This document shows, piece by piece, positions 17,379 to 25,440 of a stretch of 37,105 nt of DNA. The DNA is taken from assembly GCA_049314555.1 (NCBI GenBank), contig JBMOEW010000029.1:1-37105 (forward strand), read 5' to 3'. Under the pieces are notes generated by a model that saw nothing but the letters and a program-made list of their open reading frames with translations, was not told the DNA's origin and searched no databases. Origin of the DNA: REEB509 sp049314555 (GTDB lineage Bacteria; Pseudomonadota; Alphaproteobacteria; Caulobacterales; Aquidulcibacteraceae). A program made the position numbers and the translations under genes. How positions within the stretch are numbered: position 1 is the stretch's first letter; each line of letters starts with the position of its first letter.

Positions 17379-17704
17379 TTTGCTTTGTCCTTCTTTTTGT
17401 ACATGGCCAGCATCCGCTGCGTGACCATAAAGCCGCCGAAGATGTTGACGGCCGCAAGCCCCGCGGCCAGAGCACCGCTTCCCTTGGCAACCCAAGTGGC
17501 TCCGCCAGTGCCGGGCTCCCCGCCAGTGGTGGCCGCCGCGGCGGCAATCAACGCCCCCACGATGATCACCGACGAGATCGCGTTGGTCACGGCCATCAAC
17601 GGCGTGTGTAGCGCCGGCGTGACCGACCAAACGACATAATAGCCGACGAAAATCGCCAGCATAAAAATCGCCAAGTAGAAGACAAACGGGCTCACTTCAG
17701 CCAT
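17375..17704 (-). CDS. pntAB: NAD(P) transhydrogenase subunit alpha, part 2
   Basis: The small membrane half of the split alpha subunit, found as a separate gene in many alphaproteobacteria. The 109-residue product carries three or four membrane segments: 'FVFYLAIFMLAIFVGYYVVW', 'TPLMAVTNAISSVIIVGALI' and 'LAAVNIFGGFMVTQRMLAMY', ending in a Lys-rich 'KKKDKAK' tail. These are conserved in the C-terminal part of fused PntA. It is 90 bases downstream of the NTF2-like gene and overlaps the secreted-protein gene by four bases. Confidence 0.96.
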   Translation of the reverse strand: MAEVSPFVFYLAIFMLAIFVGYYVVWSVTPALHTPLMAVTNAISSVIIVGALIAAAAATTGGEPGTGGATWVAKGSGALAAGLAAVNIFGGFMVTQRMLAMYKKKDKAK

Positions 17705-17794
17705 TTGACGTGCTCCTTATGGGTTGGATGCGTAGGCGGGCGCGCCCGGATGCGGGCCGATCAACTTTTTTGCAGAGGTAAGGCCCTGCAAATC

Positions 17795-18157
17795 TCAAGG
17801 CACACCCATCGGCGTTGCCTCATAAGCGGTGTCAGATCGAATGATGAGGCCCTCGCCGTCAACTTCGTGCGTTTCCGCAACGATCACGCCAGTATGGTTG
17901 CGGTACACCATGGTATAGCCCCGCGCGCCCACACACGTAGCGATCGGTTCAAGCTTCAAACCGCCGATCCGGGGCAACGCAGATTCCAGATACAGCCGAA
18001 ACATCTGTTTGCCGAAAATCACCCCGTCATGGGAAAATCCAAGCGCCGCAACAAACGGCGAAGAGATCTCAGTGTCCTCCGCATAAAGCAAGAGGATTGC
18101 TTCAAGATCACCTGCGTTCCACGCAGCATACCAAGCCTCGGCGACTTTGCGGTCCAT
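17795..18157 (-). CDS. NTF2-like (SnoaL-type) protein
   Basis: A 120-residue protein with the NTF2/SnoaL cone fold: 'VAEAWYAAWNAGDLEAILLL' then 'YAEDTEISSPF', 'GKQMFRLYLESAL', 'YTMVYRNHTGVIVAETHEVD' and 'GLIIRSDTAYE'. Relatives are isomerases, hydrolases or ligand binders, so no reaction can be named. The ATG at 18157 has TGAGGCG ahead of it, and that Shine-Dalgarno overlaps the pntAA stop codon (18169-18171), so it is read with pntAA. It sits between the two halves of the transhydrogenase alpha subunit, which is unusual. Confidence 0.85.
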   Translation of the reverse strand: MDRKVAEAWYAAWNAGDLEAILLLYAEDTEISSPFVAALGFSHDGVIFGKQMFRLYLESALPRIGGLKLEPIATCVGARGYTMVYRNHTGVIVAETHEVDGEGLIIRSDTAYEATPMGVP

Positions 18158-18168
18158 CGTCAAACGCC

Positions 18169-19320
18169 TCAGGCACCGGCCGCAGCAGCTGGCGCGAACG
18201 AGGGATGAACCACTTTGCCGTCGCGGGTGAGCATCGCGCCTTGGATGATTTCGTCGTCCCAGTGCGGCGCAAACCCTCCACCTTCTTTGGCGGTCAGCAG
18301 CGGTGCCAAAGCCAGCAAGTTCTTCGCATAAAGCGCTGAGGTATCAGCAGCCATCCGCGCTGGCAGGTTGGCAAAGCCAAAGATCTTGACCCCGTTCGCG
18401 GTTGTCACGAGCTCGTCCGGCTTAGACAGCGGGCAATTGCCGCCTTGGCTCACGGCAAGATCGATAATCACCGAGCCCGGCCGCATGGCCTTGACCATCT
18501 CTTCCGTCACCAGCACCGGTGCCGCCCGACCGGGGATCAGCGCGGTCGTGATCACGATGTCCTGTTTGGCGATGTGCTCGGCCACCAGAGCCGCCTGCTT
18601 TTTTTGATACTCGCTGCTCATTTGTTTGGCATAGCCGCCCGCGGTTTCGGCTTGCTTGAACTCTTCGTCCTCAACCGCGATAAACTTCGCCCCCAAAGAC
18701 AGCACTTGTTCCTTCGTCGCTGGGCGCACGTCAGTGGCGGTCACAACCCCACCCAACCGGCGCGCCGTCGCAATTGCCTGCAGCCCGGCCACACCCACGC
18801 CCATGATGAAGGTTTTGGCCGCCGCAACCGTGCCCGCCGCCGTCATCATCATGGCATAAGACCGCCCGTACAGGGTCGCCGCCTCGATTACCGCGCGATA
18901 GCCAGACAGGTTGGCTTGCGACGACAGCGCATCCATCGACTGCGCCCGCGAGATCCGCGGAACGAACTCCATCGCCAACGCCGTCGCTTTTGCGCCAGCC
19001 AAGGCATCGATAAAGCCACGGTCGCCATAGGGCTCCATCAGGGCAGCAACGCCGGTGCCGGGCTTAAGCTTGGCGATCTCTTCAGACGTCAACCGGCGAA
19101 CCTTGAACACAAGGTCAGCGTCCTTGAGCGCTTCGTCGAAGGTGGCAACAACACTGGCCCCGGCAGCCACAAAGCCATCGTCGGGAATGCTCGCGCCAAT
19201 GCCCGCACTAGCTTCCACCACCACCGAATGGCCGGCCGCGATCAGCTTCTTGACGGTATCAGGGGTTGCCGCGACACGGGTTTCCCCAGGGGCCCGTTCC
19301 TTCAGAACTGCAATCCGCAT
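18169..19320 (-). CDS. pntAA: NAD(P) transhydrogenase subunit alpha, part 1
   Basis: The soluble NAD(H)-binding domain I of the split alpha subunit, related to alanine dehydrogenase. The 383-residue protein starts 'MRIAVLKERAPGETRVAATP', has 'MEFVPRISRAQSMDALSSQA', 'GYRAVIEAA', the Rossmann loop 'FIMGVGVAGLQAIATARRLG' followed by 'VVTATDVRPATKEQ', and 'ITTALIPGRAAPVLVTEEMV' with 'GSVIIDLAVSQGGN'. These are the family blocks. GGGAGG stands before the ATG at 19320. The C-terminus ends in an Ala-rich tail. It is the first pnt gene of the minus-strand run. Confidence 0.97.
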   Translation of the reverse strand: MRIAVLKERAPGETRVAATPDTVKKLIAAGHSVVVEASAGIGASIPDDGFVAAGASVVATFDEALKDADLVFKVRRLTSEEIAKLKPGTGVAALMEPYGDRGFIDALAGAKATALAMEFVPRISRAQSMDALSSQANLSGYRAVIEAATLYGRSYAMMMTAAGTVAAAKTFIMGVGVAGLQAIATARRLGGVVTATDVRPATKEQVLSLGAKFIAVEDEEFKQAETAGGYAKQMSSEYQKKQAALVAEHIAKQDIVITTALIPGRAAPVLVTEEMVKAMRPGSVIIDLAVSQGGNCPLSKPDELVTTANGVKIFGFANLPARMAADTSALYAKNLLALAPLLTAKEGGGFAPHWDDEIIQGAMLTRDGKVVHPSFAPAAAAGA

Positions 19321-19351
19321 AGCCTCGCGACCTCCCGGGTCAAAGCAACGT

Positions 19352-19678
19352 TTAGACCAGCGCCAAGATGCCCGAAACCACAGCACCACCAAGCGAAAGC
19401 ACAATCAAGCTAACAACCAGCGTCGCCCACCAGGCCCCTCCCATGCGCATCAAAAGGCCGCCAACGCCGCCAACGATGGCAAACGTCATCACCCCGGGAA
19501 ACCAGCCAAAGTTCATGGCAAAGGCAACCACAAGCCCGGCGACGCTCGCAGCGATTAGCAGGCAAGACCACACCGTAATCGACATGAAAGCCGAAAAAGT
19601 GCCGCGTTGGTCCGAGATGTCCATGCCGGACGTTGGCGCAGAGGAATGAGTGCTTGAGGAATGACCGCTTTGGGCCAT
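19352..19678 (-). CDS. aa3-type cytochrome c oxidase subunit IV-like protein
   Basis: A 108-residue protein. After a Ser/His-rich N-terminus, residues 20-50 carry 'MDISDQRGTFSAFMSITVWS', the pattern of the alphaproteobacterial aa3 oxidase subunit IV ('M.I..Q..TF..F...'), followed by one such membrane helix and then two more hydrophobic segments. The extra segments make it longer than the usual one-helix subunit of about 50 residues; some relatives are annotated simply as aa3-type oxidase subunit IV domain proteins. TCAGGAG precedes the ATG at 19678. It lies 31 bases ahead of pntAA and may be co-transcribed with it. Confidence 0.72.
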   Translation of the reverse strand: MAQSGHSSSTHSSAPTSGMDISDQRGTFSAFMSITVWSCLLIAASVAGLVVAFAMNFGWFPGVMTFAIVGGVGGLLMRMGGAWWATLVVSLIVLSLGGAVVSGILALV

Positions 19679-19745
19679 GGTCGGTTCTCCTGAAATCGAA
19701 AGACCCGTGTAAACTGTGCCGGCCGCATTCCGCAAGCCATTGGCG

Positions 19746-20687
19746 TCATGGCCAAACGGCGAAAAGCCCGCGCAGCGCTGAAACCAGCGCCAAAGGCTGG
19801 TCCAACATCACGTGATGTTGCGCGTAAGGGATCTCGATAGCCGGCCCCCGCGGCGGCAACAGCGTGCGCATGTAGGCAGCCACCCGCGGCGTCACCAACG
19901 CAGACTGCGCCCCCCAAACAAAGCCCACAGGGCAGCGCGCGCCGTGCGTCAGCGGGCCGTCCCCGTCAAACTCAAACCGCTGCCAGATGTGAGGGTCAAA
20001 CTTCCAGGTGAAGCCGCCTGGTGCCTCCTTGATTGAACGCCGGCCAATAAAGTCGATGGCAGCCAAAAGGTCGCACGGCTGTGGCGGGGCCAAACGGAAC
20101 CGGGCCAAAGCTTCTTCAACGGTCGCATACACCCGGTTCGCTTTGCTGCGCGCAGGCGGTCCGCCGTGCTCTTCGCCCGGCGGATCAAGCGGTGTATCCA
20201 AGGCCACAACCCCAGCCAGCCGCTCGCCAGCAGCCCGCGCCAACCAAAGCGCCGGAAAACCGCCAAACGAATGGCCAAGCACAAGGGGCTTGCGCTCCCC
20301 CTCAAAGGCACCGCCCGCTTCGCCGGCCGCCAGCGCCTCAGCGCCAAAGGTTTCAACATGATAGCGCGGACGCCAATCGCTGTCGCCCATCCCAGACCAG
20401 CTCGGGGCCACGATCCGGAATTGGTCTGCGAGAAACGGCGCAATGAAGCTCCACCATTCCGCGTGCGCGCCATTGCCATGCAACAAGATGAGCCCAGGAT
20501 TGCCCCGCTTGCCCCAAGCAAGGCAAGCAATCTGCGCCTCTTGGACAGAAACGCTAAACCGCTCCGGTGCCTGGGCGATCGCCCAGTCAAACCACGCGGG
20601 CGCGGGCGGAACGCGCCCCTGCAGGTGCGCCAACGGTCCAGCACCCCCGGCATCCACAGACAAGCGATCAGTTTCGGAATGAGCCAT
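19746..20687 (-). CDS. Alpha/beta hydrolase
   Basis: A 313-residue alpha/beta-hydrolase. The oxyanion block 'GLILLHGNGAHAEWW' (HGNG at 70-73), 'RIVAPSWSGMGDSDW' and the nucleophile elbow 'GHSFGG' (Ser140) are intact; the catalytic His is probably in 'YAQHHVMLDQPLALVSAL' at the C-terminus, the Asp between them. The cap region (about 175-245) is typical of esterases and epoxide hydrolases. The substrate cannot be told. ATG 20687 is used; a TTG two codons earlier is possible. It lies on the same strand as the thioesterase 71 bases upstream. Confidence 0.9.
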   Translation of the reverse strand: MAHSETDRLSVDAGGAGPLAHLQGRVPPAPAWFDWAIAQAPERFSVSVQEAQIACLAWGKRGNPGLILLHGNGAHAEWWSFIAPFLADQFRIVAPSWSGMGDSDWRPRYHVETFGAEALAAGEAGGAFEGERKPLVLGHSFGGFPALWLARAAGERLAGVVALDTPLDPPGEEHGGPPARSKANRVYATVEEALARFRLAPPQPCDLLAAIDFIGRRSIKEAPGGFTWKFDPHIWQRFEFDGDGPLTHGARCPVGFVWGAQSALVTPRVAAYMRTLLPPRGPAIEIPYAQHHVMLDQPLALVSALRGLFAVWP

Positions 20688-20758
20688 GGCCAAGCGTCAT
20701 GCACATTCCCCAAGCGTCAACACAAGGCCAGTGTTTCCAAAAACCCTGCTTTGGCCCC

Positions 20759-21208
20759 TCACCGCGGATTGGCTTCCAAGTCCCGCGGCGCAATTGCTTT
20801 AAACAGGCCTTGCCCGGTCAGGATCGTGCGATCCCCCACCCAAACCCGTCCGCGAATGGAAAAAAGATCGTCCTGCATGCTCAGGATGGTGGCGTTGCCC
20901 TCCACCCAGTCGCCCTGGCGCGCACTGGACAGGAAGTCGCACGAAAGCCGCACGGTCACCCACCACATCGCCTTTTCCGCGCTCACCACGTGGCCAAACG
21001 CCATATCCGCAAACGTCAGCAACATCCCGCCGTGCGCATTGCCCATGCCGTTGGCATGATGGGGCTCCACCCGAAACGCCCGCGCATAGCTGCGCCCTGG
21101 ACCCTTCTTTTCATAGAACGGCCCAGCGACGGTCCCAAACCCGCGGGTCCAGTCGATCAAAGTGTAGCCATCAGGGATTGGCGCGGGTGTCGGGATCGTT
21201 TCTTGCAT
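20759..21208 (-). CDS. PaaI-type hotdog-fold thioesterase
   Basis: Predicted acyl-CoA thioesterase. The 149-residue product has a hotdog fold with the central-helix motif 'HANGMGNAHGGMLLTFADMA' (residues 51-70), where the HGG and the Asp are active-site features of the PaaI family, then strands 'WVTVRLSCDFLSSARQGDWV' and 'FSIRGRVWVGDRTILTGQGL', as usual. The ATG at 21208 gives the normal family length; the frame continues to an ATG at 21283 and a TTG at 21340, which would overlap the start of the divergent membrane gene. No start has a strong ribosome site. Confidence 0.88.
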   Translation of the reverse strand: MQETIPTPAPIPDGYTLIDWTRGFGTVAGPFYEKKGPGRSYARAFRVEPHHANGMGNAHGGMLLTFADMAFGHVVSAEKAMWWVTVRLSCDFLSSARQGDWVEGNATILSMQDDLFSIRGRVWVGDRTILTGQGLFKAIAPRDLEANPR

Positions 21209-21339
21209 CGACGCGTTGTTGCGCCCGAACGGCGCTGGCGCAAGCCCTCGCGCCCCTTGCGCAAGCACGGCGTTGACAGACATAGACAGACACGGCGATG
21301 GGGTAGCCGGGGTCTGCAAGACCAGCGGGGCATAAACCA

Positions 21340-22560
21340 ATGATGGCGCGACTTGCGTTCACAACACTCCTGGCAGCGCTGTGTTTTGCCGGCTTCCTGG
21401 CCTTTCCGCTCAATCTGGCTGTGACCAATTCCAGCCTCGCGGCGGCCTTTGCGGGCCTGGCAGCACTGCTGTTACTGTTCCCGTCCGGGCGCTTGGGCCT
21501 GGCAGCCGCCCTGCGCCGTCATGGCGCAGCGATGGCAGCGTTTGCAGTGCTGCTCACCTATCTTGCCCTGTCCCATTCGTTGGCAGCCGCCGGCCCAAGC
21601 CCCGGCTTGACCGGCGCCTGGTACGCTGCTGCGGGCCTCGGCCTGCTGTGGCTTGCCGGCGTTTGCTTGGCCAACGGCGTCCACACGCGCGAGTTGATCA
21701 CGGCCTTTTTGATTGCAGGCATTGCCACCGCTATTGTCAGCCTCGGCCTTGGCCTGATTGAACGCGCCCAATCCTTGGGTGGGGCCGGCTTAAGTGCCTT
21801 TATGGTGCTCGGTGCCTTCGCCACCATCGACCAGATCCGCCGCGACCACCGCAACGCGGCCCCTGAGGCCCGCCCAGCGCCGGCCAAACTCGCGCTGCCC
21901 GCCGCCTGCTATTTGCTCACGTTTGGGGCGATCGCTGCCGGGCAGATGTGGCCCGCGGCCCTGGCAGGATTGGTTGGCTCCGCCCTCGCCGGAGCGAGCC
22001 TCCTGCTGCGCACGCCTGCCGCCCGCCGCCAAAATGCCACCAAAGGCCTGGCCATCCTGCTGGCAATCCCGTGTGTCATCCTGGTGATCGCCCTAAGCTT
22101 GGCTTGGCTTGGCGCATCCACCCATATCGCCACCGCCGCGGTGCCCGCCCAAACCATGCAGGCCCTGCGCGCCGCCTGGGCCGACCAACCGTTCCTAGGA
22201 GCAGGGCTTGGCGAACTGGCCGCCGAAATCGGCATAGCCGACGCCAACACCGGCGCGCTTTACCTGGCCGAGGCCGGCTGGATTGGCGTTTGCCTGGCTT
22301 TGGTGCCCCTGATTTTACTGCTTGTGGCGCTCGCAACCGCCAAAGAACGTCGCCGCTCGCCGCCCACTGGCTTTGCCCTCGCGCTGGGGCTCACCGGTGC
22401 CATTGCGGTGCTCGCGCCCTTCACGCAAGACCTGACGAGCCTGAGCCATGCGGGTGCGTTTTTGGCGCTCTTGGGAATTGCCGCCGCGATGGCAGACCCG
22501 GTCCGACGCAGCGCCCTTAGGGCTGAGCCTCAGGAGCGCGCCAACACGCAACGTCTGTGA
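21340..22560 (+). CDS. O-antigen ligase/polymerase-like polytopic membrane protein
   Basis: A 406-residue, very hydrophobic protein with about ten to eleven membrane segments. The late loop contains 'AWADQPFLGAGLGELAAEIG', which resembles the 'P..G.G.G.' signature of the Wzy_C/O-antigen ligase family, followed by 'ALYLAEAGWIGVCLALVPL'. No strict enzyme motif beyond this is visible, so polymerase or ligase of the exported polysaccharide is an inference from topology plus context. It faces the export cluster, and its last 44 bases overlap the end of the convergent TPR-like gene. Confidence 0.65.
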   Translation: MMARLAFTTLLAALCFAGFLAFPLNLAVTNSSLAAAFAGLAALLLLFPSGRLGLAAALRRHGAAMAAFAVLLTYLALSHSLAAAGPSPGLTGAWYAAAGLGLLWLAGVCLANGVHTRELITAFLIAGIATAIVSLGLGLIERAQSLGGAGLSAFMVLGAFATIDQIRRDHRNAAPEARPAPAKLALPAACYLLTFGAIAAGQMWPAALAGLVGSALAGASLLLRTPAARRQNATKGLAILLAIPCVILVIALSLAWLGASTHIATAAVPAQTMQALRAAWADQPFLGAGLGELAAEIGIADANTGALYLAEAGWIGVCLALVPLILLLVALATAKERRRSPPTGFALALGLTGAIAVLAPFTQDLTSLSHAGAFLALLGIAAAMADPVRRSALRAEPQERANTQRL

Positions 22561-23260
22561 CCACGCTGCGCATCGCATCCGCCGCCACCCGGTCGCGCGT
22601 GCGGGCCGCCTCCTGCGCCAGCGCTTCGTGGCGGCCATCCCCAGACCGCACGTAGGCGCAGGCTTCCACCAGCGCCGAAGCCTGTGTTTCAAGACCAAGT
22701 ACAGACCAGACCGAAAAAGCCAGCGCCGGACGCCACTCAAGCAGGCTCTCATCAAAGGCCGCAAGCCGGTAGCTCGCCCGCAACGGTTCAGCGATCGCTT
22801 CAGGCTGCGCGCCAGTCAGCGCCCGCGCCTGCGCCAACCTTGCCGGCGGCTCCGGCCAAGCCGGTCGCAACGCCATCGCCCGCTCCGCCGCAACCACCGC
22901 CGCCGCAGCCAAGGTCGGCGAAACCTCGTCCACTTCCGCGCCCACCGCCTGCAGATGGCGCACCTTGGCCAAATCGAGCCACGCCTGCGCATTGGCCGGC
23001 ACCACCGCAAGACTGCCGCTCAAATCGGCCTGTGCCCGATGCAACAGGGCATCACGGTCCGCCCCGCGCGGCATCGCTTGGGCTAGCTCCAGCGTTTGGC
23101 CCCCATGGTCGCCCGCAAGCGCGGCGTAGGCCTGCCGCCCAGAACCAAAGCAAACACCCGCGGCTGCGAGCGCAAAAACGCCGCCCAGCACAAGCCGCCG
23201 CAGATTGTCAGTTGATGTAGTACGACGAGTAGAGGTCACCGCCATATTCCCGCTTGTCAT
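22517..23260 (-). CDS. TPR-like membrane-anchored protein of the polysaccharide locus
   Basis: A 247-residue protein with one N-terminal membrane segment (about 20-45) and then helical, Ala-rich pairs with TPR-like spacing: 'NAQAWLDLAKVRHLQAVGAE', 'AERAMALRPAWPEPPARLAQ'. It begins inside the 3' end of the kinase gene (53 bp overlap; an ATG at 23245 is a second choice). Size and place recall the VpsP family of polysaccharide biosynthesis proteins, but I cannot confirm that by eye. It may act as a scaffold for the export machinery. Three Cys near its ends are unexplained. Confidence 0.68.
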   Translation of the reverse strand: MTSGNMAVTSTRRTTSTDNLRRLVLGGVFALAAAGVCFGSGRQAYAALAGDHGGQTLELAQAMPRGADRDALLHRAQADLSGSLAVVPANAQAWLDLAKVRHLQAVGAEVDEVSPTLAAAAVVAAERAMALRPAWPEPPARLAQARALTGAQPEAIAEPLRASYRLAAFDESLLEWRPALAFSVWSVLGLETQASALVEACAYVRSGDGRHEALAQEAARTRDRVAADAMRSVVTDVACWRAPEAQP

Positions 23261-25397
23261 AAATCAGGCGCGACACGAGGTTCTGCTCCGTGCCGCTCAG
23301 CACCACGCCCACGATCTGTCCGCCGTGTGTGGTCAAGCGGTTTACCGCCTGGCGCAGCGCGTGCGCTGGGGTCTTGCCCCAACGCGCCACCAGGATAACA
23401 GCATCCGAAAGCCCCGCCAGCACCCGCGTGTCAGCGATGGGAATAACCGGCGCACTGTCCAAGATCACCATGTCATAGCGCGCGCGCAGCGTATCGAGCA
23501 GCTGGCGCATCGCCTGAGACCCAAACAAATCCCGCGGCGTAAACTCCGCCTGCGCCAACGGCAGCACCGCACAGCCGCTTTCTTCGTCCATTTGCAGCGC
23601 CTCTTCCAAGGTGCAGCTCTTGAACAAAACCTCGGTCAATCCCTGGTCCACCTGCAGCCCCAGCCCGTTGGTGGCCGAACGCCGCCGCAAGTCACAGTCC
23701 ACCAACACCACGTTCGATCCGGCCATCGCCGCAATCCGCGCCAAACTCACCGCCGTTGTGGTCTTGCCTTCGTTCGGCAGCGCAGACGTCACACACACGA
23801 CGCGCGGGCGCTGATCTGGGTTTGCAAAAAACACCCCGGCCCGCACCGTGCGCATCGCTTCACCAAAGGCGCTCATTGGGCGCTTCAACACAAAGTCTTC
23901 CGGCGCCACGAGCGCCCCGTCCACAACCCGCGTGCGCCGATCCAAGAACGGCGTGGATGCAAGCCAAGGCAAGTCCAGCTTGTCTCCCACATCTTCCGGC
24001 GTGCGCAGCGCCTGCTCAAACAGTTCCACCAGCGCAACCGCTAGCGTCCCAAGGACTAAACCGGCCAACAGGCCCAAGAGCAGAATACGGTCCAGGCGCG
24101 GCCAGCTGGCCTGCAAAGGCGCACTCGCCGCAGAAACCACCCGCGCGTCCGCCCGCTCAATCCCGCTGGTTTCCGCCACTTGCCGGAACCGGGCCAAAAA
24201 CCCCTCCAAGGTGGTGCGGCTGGCTTCGGCATCCCGCTCCAAATCCCGCAACCGCACAGACCCAATGTTGCTTTGGTCCAGATTGCCCCGCACCCCGGCA
24301 AGGCTGTTCTCGATCGACCGCACCCGCTGCTGGGCCGCCCGCACGTCGCCCCGCAGGTTAGATTGCACCATGCCCAGTTGCTCACGGATCCGTGCGTCCG
24401 TTTCGGTGATTTCCCGCTCCACAGCCATCATTTCAGGATGGCGGGGGCCATAGCGCGTGGACAAATCCGCCCGCTGCCGCTGCAACTCTGCCTGCCGCTG
24501 GCGCAGGGCCGTCACGCTGGCAGAATCTCCCGCCACCGCCGAAGCCCCGGAAGAGGCCCCGTTCGCCCGCGCCTGCGACGCCGCAAGATCGGCCCGCGCC
24601 CGCTGCAACTCGCTGTTCAGCTCCATGATCGCCTGTTCGGTCAGCGTGGCACCACCTGGCGACATCACGCCCATCCGCGCGCGCTCTTCTTCCACTGCCT
24701 GCTCTTTGCCCGAAAGCTCTTCGCGCAACGCCGAAAGCCGGGTGGCGATGAACTCGTTGGCCGCCTGAATGTTTTCGAACTTGGTTTCGAGCTGCATCGT
24801 CAGATAGTTTTCGGCAAAGCCGTTGGCCAGATCCGCAGACCGTTGCGGGTCCGGGGTGGTCGCAGAAATCCGCACGATCAGGGTATCGCTGGCCCGATCA
24901 ACACGAACCTGCCGGCGTACATTCTGGATCGTCTCAGCACGCACTTCGGCTGGGCTTGCGCTCTGGGCAGAACGCCCCGTCGCCAACGCCCGCACCTGCG
25001 CCCAAAGACTGCCGCGCGGCGACGGCGCAAACAGGGGGTCTTCGGTGAGGTTCAAGGCGTCAACCACCCGCCCCGCGAGCGAAGGCGACCGCATCACCTC
25101 GGTTTCAGTTTGGATCGCCACCTCATCGCCGGCCCCAGAAACCCCGCCGAGGTTTTGGTTCAGCAATTGTGCATTGCGCACATCAAGCTGAACCAGCGCC
25201 GTGGCGGTGTATTGGCGGGTCGCAGAAACGCCAAACACCAGCGCAGCTACAAGCGCCACCCCAAGAATCAGCAAAAACAGCCAAAGGCGCCGCTCAAAGG
25301 CCCGCACAATCCGCCGCAAAAACCCGAGCTTCTCCCCAATCGCCATAGGCACCGCTGGGGTCGATTGCTGCAGTACCCGTCCGCCAGTATCCGCCAT
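23208..25397 (-). CDS. Polysaccharide co-polymerase with tyrosine autokinase domain (Wzc/ExoP type)
   Basis: Controls chain length and export of a polysaccharide. The 729-residue protein has a Wzz-type N-terminus with a membrane segment near residues 35-60, a long periplasmic coiled-coil region (about 200-370, with 'STRYGPRHPEMMAVEREITE' typical of the GNVR part), a second membrane segment near 445-465, and a bacterial tyrosine kinase domain. The last has Walker A 'SALPNEGKTTTAV' near 540, Walker A' 'VVLVDCDLRRRS', Walker B 'MVILDSAPVIPIAD' and a Tyr-rich tail 'YDKREYGGDLYSSYYIN', the autophosphorylation cluster. GGGAGG precedes the ATG at 25397. No Wzb-type phosphatase is in the window. Confidence 0.93.
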   Translation of the reverse strand: MADTGGRVLQQSTPAVPMAIGEKLGFLRRIVRAFERRLWLFLLILGVALVAALVFGVSATRQYTATALVQLDVRNAQLLNQNLGGVSGAGDEVAIQTETEVMRSPSLAGRVVDALNLTEDPLFAPSPRGSLWAQVRALATGRSAQSASPAEVRAETIQNVRRQVRVDRASDTLIVRISATTPDPQRSADLANGFAENYLTMQLETKFENIQAANEFIATRLSALREELSGKEQAVEEERARMGVMSPGGATLTEQAIMELNSELQRARADLAASQARANGASSGASAVAGDSASVTALRQRQAELQRQRADLSTRYGPRHPEMMAVEREITETDARIREQLGMVQSNLRGDVRAAQQRVRSIENSLAGVRGNLDQSNIGSVRLRDLERDAEASRTTLEGFLARFRQVAETSGIERADARVVSAASAPLQASWPRLDRILLLGLLAGLVLGTLAVALVELFEQALRTPEDVGDKLDLPWLASTPFLDRRTRVVDGALVAPEDFVLKRPMSAFGEAMRTVRAGVFFANPDQRPRVVCVTSALPNEGKTTTAVSLARIAAMAGSNVVLVDCDLRRRSATNGLGLQVDQGLTEVLFKSCTLEEALQMDEESGCAVLPLAQAEFTPRDLFGSQAMRQLLDTLRARYDMVILDSAPVIPIADTRVLAGLSDAVILVARWGKTPAHALRQAVNRLTTHGGQIVGVVLSGTEQNLVSRLIYDKREYGGDLYSSYYIN

Positions 25398-25440
25398 CGA
25401 CGCCTTGCCTCCCGCCGATGCGCAGTGCGCCGGCGATCCC

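Noticed and set aside
18445..19413. 322-residue plus-strand open frame
   Set aside because: Antisense to pntAA with no recognisable domain.
20166..21343. Overlapping plus-strand open frames of 297 and 258 residues
   Set aside because: Antisense to the hydrolase and thioesterase, Arg/Pro-rich, without ribosome site or family motif.
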